A stretch of DNA of 64,000 bases from Bettongia penicillata ogilbyi (Eukaryota > Chordata > Mammalia > Diprotodontia > Potoroidae), in assembly GCA_023548195.1 (NCBI GenBank), contig JAJHZJ010000311.1, positions 5,344,687 through 5,408,686 on the forward strand. The letters are read 5' to 3'. Position numbers and translations under genes: made by a program. Position 1 is the first letter of the stretch, and each line of letters starts with the position of its first letter. Under the pieces are notes generated by a model, which did not search any database, was not told the origin of the DNA, and was given only the letters and a program-made list of their open reading frames with translations. This document shows, in pieces, positions 58,866-64,000 of the stretch.

Positions 58866-59649
58866 CTTTTTTTGTAATGCATTTATGCTTTATTGTGTAT
58901 TACAGTTATCTGTATACTTGTCATATCCTTCTATTATGTCATTAATTCTAGGGAGGTAATGTTTGAGTCTGATCTAAACCCTAACACCTAGATGCTCCCT
59001 CCAAACATAGCGCTGATTTAGTGACATTTTGGTGAATTCTGTTGAATTTCTGTTTCTTTTCTTTATCCAAAGCAATTTCCTGATGACTTTGTGAGGAGGT
59101 GGAAGCTGCTTCAGAGAACTAGGATTTCTGGGGATCCTCTTGAAGGAACAGAACCTATTGATCTACACTCATTTCCTGGTGAAGGTGACAAACCCCAATT
59201 CCCTCAACACCCAATGGTGGACAGCACCAGGAGGATAGTTCTGCTCAAGACTGTGATGGGGTGAGATAAATCAGCTTCTCTGAATACTGATTATCATCAG
59301 CACTTCCCCAGAAATGCACATTTTTCTTGTTGTCAAGGCAAAGGTTATCTCAGAAAGGGAAGGAGGTATGAAGGGTTAGAGCACACAGAGGGGAAAGTAG
59401 ATTGTCAATGCATTACTTGTCCCGGTTAGGCTTCACCAACACTTATCTGTATTGGAGGATGATAAGACGGCCTGAAGTGATTCATGCCTCAGGCACTGGG
59501 TTTTGCTTGATAACCTTGGGTTCAGTTTAATCAAAACCCACAAAGACAACTTGGGTTTCTTTAAAATGACTTTGCTGGTTTCAAAATGGAGACTCAAATT
59601 ACCTGGCCTTTCCTTGAAAGCTATTCCACCCAGCCCTGTCCAATCCAAT
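58866..59649. other. Unassigned sequence
   Basis: No gene or clear repeat. A 93-codon - frame (59433-59714) runs into the next MIR and has no features. Confidence 0.3.
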
Positions 59650-59835
59650 TTGGCATAAGCATCCAAAATTGGAAGGGACACTAGAGATCCTTTATTCCAT
59701 CCTCCACATTCCACACCCCACTCCCATTCTAGAGCTAGGGAAATTAGGACCCTGAGAGTAAATTAACCTGTTGAACATCAATCAGTTACTAAGCGGCATA
59801 GCCAGAATTTTAATGTAGTCCTTATAGCATCCCGT
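59650..59835 (-). repeat. MIR-type SINE, reverse
   Basis: 'attggaagggacactagaga', 'gagctagggaaattaggacc' and 'atcaatcagttactaagcgg'. Confidence 0.65.
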
Positions 59836-59902
59836 TCAATAAGGGAAAGGGAATAAGTATTTAAAGAGTATCTATGATATGCTGGGCACTGTGCCAAGTT
59901 GT

Positions 59903-60030
59903 CTTCTTCTCTCCCTCTCCCTCTTCTCCCCCACCTCTCCCCTCCTCCTTCTCCCACTCCTCTTTCTCCTCTTCTTCCTCCTCCTCATCCACCTTCTTCT
60001 CCTCTTCTTTCTCTTTTTAAACAAATATCA
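59903..60030. repeat. Pyrimidine-rich low-complexity tract
   Basis: CTCC/TCTTC-type sequence, nearly all pyrimidine on +. Confidence 0.88.
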
Positions 60031-60544
60031 TTTCATTTGATAATAGCGGTTGAATCAGATAATAAAACAGAAGTGAACCCAAACTGAGGTTTTAGTTCTT
60101 CTTTCTACATGGAAAGAGAATTATCTCTAAAAGACTTCTGGGTACATTCTCCTCTTGAATGGAATGATGGTTTTAAGTTCTCATAATTCATATTATTTTG
60201 GGAGTGGAGGGTGGGAAACCCCCAGATTCTCTTTTTGGAATTTCCATCAAGTTGTTTCGGTGATCTGAAAGATGCTCTCACCCCTAGCTGGGATTTTTCT
60301 CCCATTTCTGTGGGAGGCCTTTTATCTATATAGAGCATTAAGGTTTGCAAAGTGCTTCACATATGTAATCTTTTTGATCCTCAGGACTATCTGGGAGATG
60401 TAATTATGGGGTAGGAGCATTCCTTAACTCAGACTTGAATTTTCAGATTGATTCTCTAGCTGGGCATAATACATGGGGAGACTGATTATTCACTTTCCAC
60501 TTCCTGGCTTCCTTGGGCACAAAAGCTAAGCAGAGGTAGGAGGG
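60031..60544. other. Unassigned sequence
   Basis: Nothing recognised. Confidence 0.3.
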
Positions 60545-60965
60545 AATAAGCACCTTGTATGTACTAGGCACTGTGTTGTGTTGTTGTTGCTATGAATATG
60601 ATCTCATTTGATGTTCACATCAACTTGAGAAGTAGGTGCTATTATTATCCCTATTTTACAGATGAGGAAACTGAGGCTAAGAGGTTAAGTGATTTGCTCA
60701 GGATCACTCAGCTATTTAGCTCAGCAGATGAACTGAGTCTCTGTTTCCTTCTTTGTAAAATGGGAGTGAGGGGAGGTCGGAAAGTATGATCTCTAAAGTC
60801 CCTTTCACCTCTTAATCTAAGACCCTACAATCCTGTGGATTCTGAGGCCAGGTTGGTTTTTGGTCATTATCCTATTTTACAAATGGTGAAATTGAGGCCC
60901 AGAGGGAGAACTGACCTGCCTAAGGTCATATGGCTACTTAGTAGTGAAGTTAGAAGTCTTTTCCA
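60545..60965. repeat. Cluster of MIR fragments
   Basis: Reversed copy 60545-60720 ('ccctattttacagatgagga'), forward fragment about 60730-60825 ('tctgtttccttctttgtaaa') and reversed fragment about 60845-60965 ('aaattgaggcccagagggag'). Confidence 0.75.
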
Positions 60966-60974
60966 TTTTTCTTT

Positions 60975-61115
60975 TCCCTTTTTTAGAGGCAATTGGGGTT
61001 AAGTGACTTGCCCAAGGTCACACAGCTTGTAAGTGTCTGAGGCACAATTTGATCTCAGGACCTCTTAACTCCAGGGCTGGTGCTTTATCCACTGCACTAA
61101 CTGGTTGCCCCAGAA
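60975..61115 (-). repeat. SINE, reverse
   Basis: 'aggcaattggggttaagtga', 'cttgcccaaggtcacacagc', 'aactccagggctggtgcttt' and head 'aactggttgcccc'. Confidence 0.9.
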
Positions 61116-61583
61116 CTCATGTCTTTTTGAGTCTCTATCAAGGATTCCTTCTTCTGTACAATAAATTCTCTCTAAAAAGGAATTAAGGTTTCAGCCCTTA
61201 GACAATTAAGGGAAGTTTCTCTCCCCACACATAAGCTTTGAGGAAAGGGTTTTATACTCTTCATGCCCAGACAACAGGGGAAACCAAGTTCATCCATAAC
61301 TAAAGTAAAGGTCTCTCCCCCTTACTCTAAAATTGGAGGTGGTTTAAGGCGGAAAGAAAGCAGAGGGAGATGACCTACAGTTCTGGGTAAAATATTTGAT
61401 GCATAGAACAATTGAGAAAAATACTGAAATAACAGTTTGGGACTATAATAGGAAATACAGAAATTTCTCCTAACGCTTTTCTGCTGATCCCTGTGCTAAG
61501 GTCTGGGGCATAGCTGAGCTCACTAACACCTTAGTGTAACCTGCTTTCTGGGGATAACACCTGACATCATGGGAGTTCCCCTA
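61116..61583. other. Unassigned sequence
   Basis: Nothing recognised. Confidence 0.3.
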
Positions 61584-61788
61584 CAGGGATTCTTAACCTG
61601 AGGTCCAGGAGATTGTCTTTTTTTAGTATTCTGATAAATGTGTTTCAATATTATTGGTTTCTACTTTAATCCCACGTATTTTATTTTATGCATTTAAAAA
61701 CATTATTCTGAGATGCGATTGATTATAATCTTCACCAGACTGCCAAGGGATCTATGACATATACAAAAAAAAAAATTAGGAAACCCTG
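61584..61788 (-). mobile_element. hAT-like MITE, complete (CAGGGRTTCTTAACCT family)
   Basis: Ends 'cagggattcttaacctgagg' and 'ttaggaaaccctg' are inverted repeats. The reversed interior 'caccagactgccaagggatc' matches 'gacaatctggtgaagtctat' in the 15817 copy. 205 bp, non-coding. Confidence 0.8.
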
Positions 61789-62254
61789 AAAGAGACAAGT
61801 CTGGCCTTTGGATGAGGGACACCAGCTTCCTCAGTTCTAATTTTTTTCTGGCCTGGTAGTTTTCTGGTTAGTGACAAGTTGGCTCTGAAGAGTGATGAGG
61901 GATGGTTCGGGACTCTCTTTTAGCTCAGGCTAAAACTAAAACAGAGCTATCTGGCATTATTACCCAGTCTGCCAGGGCCAAGTCTGGTACTGCCTCATAG
62001 TATAAGCAGAATGCTCTGGTCTAGCTCTCTGCCCCTTGCTGCCTAAACAATCCCAGATATCCAGGGCCAGAATTTTGACCAATTAAAGACAGACACCTCC
62101 TAGATATGCTCCCATCAACCAATTCTGCTTCTCATTCCCTGTCTGGACTCTCAAGACTTTGAGCACCTGCATCATCAAAGACTTTCTTTTTTTGAGTAGG
62201 CAAACTTAGTCATCATCTTTTGTTTCATTTCTTACCTAGACTTAAATCACTGAA
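61789..62254. other. Unassigned sequence, possible far part of IL10RA 3' UTR
   Basis: No gene of its own is visible. Human IL10RA has a 3' UTR of roughly this reach, but no poly(A) site is defined here. Confidence 0.25.
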
Positions 62255-62495
62255 TGGGTATTAACTCACGTAAACTGAGACCTGGAAAAGTGCTTAGCTT
62301 TAAAAAGGCCAAGGTATCCCACTGCATCTGGGGTCCTCTATGCCTTGCCATTGGACTCAGATGACCTGGAGGAGACAGTGAAGCTGATGACTGCGCACAG
62401 TCCTGTCTCACTTAAATCCAAGTCCTTTTACGTCAAGATGTCAACCTTCCTGATGTCTTTGGGCCTCTTCGAGAATGAAGGATGAACAGCAACCT
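62255..62495 (+). repeat. RTE-tailed SINE (MAR4-like), forward
   Basis: 'actgaatgggtattaactca', 'gacctggaaaagtgcttagc', 'ctcagatgacctggaggaga', 'ttcctgatgtctttgggcct' and 'cgagaatgaaggatgaac'. Confidence 0.88.
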
Positions 62496-62744
62496 CAACG
62501 GCTTACATTTTTACAGCCTCTTCCAGGTTTATGAAAAACTTTCCTCATAAGAATCTTTTAAAGTCGAAAGCGTGAATGTGATGATTTCATTTTACAAAGA
62601 TGAAGGGACTTACTTGTGGTCACAGATCTAATAAATATTGTAACTGGAATCTCAATCTATTGAACCTATTGCCTCCTTCTAATGAGAAACTCAATTTTCC
62701 CACATTACTCAGTTATGTAGGGGGTACCAAAATCTTGCTAAATG

Positions 62745-62900
62745 GCAAATGCTGAATATATGTCTTGTTTACTTACTAGAGTATAAGATCAATGAGAACA
62801 GAGACCGCATCTTATCTAGACTTTATAGTTCCCTAGTACAGAACACAGTGCCCTCCCTACATGATAGGTGCTTAATAAATGCTCAAATTGAGTTGGAATG
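62745..62900 (+). repeat. L2 3' end, forward
   Basis: 'tagagtataagatcaatgag', 'cagaacacagtgccctccct' and 'gataggtgcttaataaatgc'. Confidence 0.8.
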
Positions 62901-62924
62901 AGAACTCCATAAATACTTATTAAC

Positions 62925-63060
62925 ATTAATAACATTAATAATAGCTGATATTTACAATATTTAAAATTTGCAAAAGGCATTGCCTCTCATGAGGTAAGTA
63001 CTACAGGCATTATTGTTTCTATTTTACAGTGAGAAAACTGAGGCCAACAGAGGTTAAATA
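62925..63060 (-). repeat. MIR, reverse
   Basis: 'aataatagctgatatttaca' and 'tttctattttacagtgagaa'. Confidence 0.7.
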
Positions 63061-63808
63061 TTATGATGTTCAACAGAGACAATAAGTAGGATTCAGCTGG
63101 ATTGCCTCACTTCCCTGAGCGGAATTGGTTTGAATGGAGCAGGTGAACAAAAACCAAACCAACCCTCAGAGAGAGACCTTTGACGCCGGCTTCTCCTTTT
63201 GGTCACTTCTCCTTTTCCCCAAGCCCCACTGGGATTTTCCTCCCAGTCATGTGCATTGACTGTCCCTGATATCAAAGGCTTGCTTCCACCCTCTCTGTCC
63301 CTAGTGGAAACTGTCACTCTTTTCCCCAGGCTAAACCTCTGAGGACAGAAACTCTTGCTCTAAAGTCACCTCCTCAGTGCAGCCCCATCCATACTCATTC
63401 TTCTTCCTCCTTCTCCACCAGATTAGAAGTGATGTTAGGCAAGACACCTTACTACAGAGGATCCCAAACATAGGAGAAGGAGCCATCCTTGCTCTGCTCC
63501 TCTTGCTAGGTCCCCAAGATCCCTGGTTCTGACATCTGGGCCTGACAGTAGACATAAGGACATGTCAGTTAATGTGTTGTTGTACTCTCCTCACCCTCCC
63601 AGACCGTGCCCGCCCAAGCATCTCCATGTGTCAGGGCTTATCATGGACTAGGCATCTCTAAGGCAGATGAGGTAGTTTCTGATTGTGCAGAAGAGTGAGC
63701 TTATATTACTGTTTGTCTACTGCCCCCAGCACTGCCCCTCCATTCTGGCCCAACATCAACTCTAGTGTTTGGGGTTGACTGAGACTCTCCTATTAGGAGC
63801 ATCCCAAG
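63061..63808 (-). other. IL10RA: Proximal IL10RA 3' untranslated region (inferred)
   Basis: Follows the IL10RA stop codon directly on - and contains no recognisable repeat, unlike the DNA to its left. Two 74-codon frames on - (63093-63317 and 63331-63555) have no domain and are probably chance. No convincing AATAAA on - was found in this part, so the UTR probably continues leftwards across repeats. Confidence 0.5.
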
Positions 63809-64000
63809 TCACTCATTGGTGTGCAAACTGGAGATCAAAGGCAAGGTTATTGGATCTGTATTCCAGATCTCTGGAGGAGTAGGAGCTGTGCGGAAGTTCA
63901 GAAGATGGAGGTCAGGTGTGTTGTCATGTTCGAATGTTGTCAGTTCACCGGTGCTAACCAAATTCAGGAGGCTCCACTCCTCTGTTGGTTCAATCCACTG
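63809..64000 (-). CDS. IL10RA: Interleukin-10 receptor alpha chain, C-terminal 63 residues (partial)
   Basis: IL10RA is the ligand-binding chain of the IL-10 receptor. It is a class II cytokine receptor whose cytosolic tail engages JAK1 and STAT3. Only the extreme C-terminus is in the window. On - the frame from 64000 reads 'QWIEPTEEWSLLNL', a diverged middle, then 'DPITLPLISSLHTNE' and tga at 63809-63811. This matches the human end 'QWNQPTEEWSLLAL ... LVTLPLISSLQSSE' at both ends, with little identity between. The STAT3-docking tyrosines lie upstream of this segment, outside the window. The conserved 'LPLISSL' includes serines in the C-terminal region reported as needed for anti-inflammatory signalling in mouse studies. 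It belongs to the long last exon, which continues past 64000. SMIM35 faces it tail-to-tail. Confidence 0.93.
   Translation of the reverse strand, partial: QWIEPTEEWSLLNLVSTGELTTFEHDNTPDLHLLNFRTAPTPPEIWNTDPITLPLISSLHTNE

Noticed and set aside
63093..63555. Two 74-codon frames on - as further IL10RA coding sequence
   Set aside because: They lie downstream of the recognised IL10RA stop codon and do not resemble the receptor, so they fall in the 3' UTR.

Overview
This is nuclear DNA from a marsupial (metatherian) mammal. The evidence is its repeats: many MAR1-type tRNA-derived SINEs ending in the typical 'tttgccaagaaaaccccaaa' tail, SINEs carrying an RTE tail, old L2/CR1 and MIR copies, and pieces of the marsupial type of L1. 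I cannot name the species from sequence alone.

Only two protein-coding genes are supported. (1) Three coding exons of a small one-pass membrane protein, SMIM35, lie on the + strand at 30227-30343, 31346-31379 and 32536-32641. Splice sites and reading phases agree throughout. The exon with the start codon was not found. (2) The last 63 codons of the interleukin-10 receptor alpha chain (IL10RA) run off the right edge on the - strand (63809-64000), and its 3' untranslated region probably extends left from 63808. In human, SMIM35 and IL10RA are neighbours on 11q23.3 in the same tail-to-tail arrangement, so each call supports the other. TMPRSS4, the next gene in human, would lie left of SMIM35 on the - strand; I found none of its exons here.

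Layout: 1-30 kb is the region upstream of SMIM35. It is mostly repeats, including an L1 block at 18.5-19.9 kb, a broken hAT transposase gene split by an L1 at 20.5-21.8 kb, and a degraded L2 reverse transcriptase at 22.1-23.9 kb. SMIM35 occupies 30.2-32.7 kb. 33-63 kb is the intergenic space between the two 3' ends: an L1 3' end (35.7-36.4 kb), a stretch without recognisable repeats (36.4-38.0 kb), L1/L2 clusters (38-50 kb), a degraded RTE reverse transcriptase (51.4-52.4 kb) and mixed SINE/L2/MIR sequence (52.6-63 kb). IL10RA begins at about 63.8 kb.

The two genes are not known to act together; their pairing here is positional. There is no operon, CRISPR array or RNA gene that I can support, and I see no undescribed biological system. 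The most informative signals beyond the genes are nested insertions that give relative ages of repeats, the pairing of the RTE element with SINEs that share its tail, and small rearrangements (a perfect 37-bp fold-back and a 47-bp triplication) inside old SINEs. Repeat boundaries and family names come from reading by eye and are approximate.
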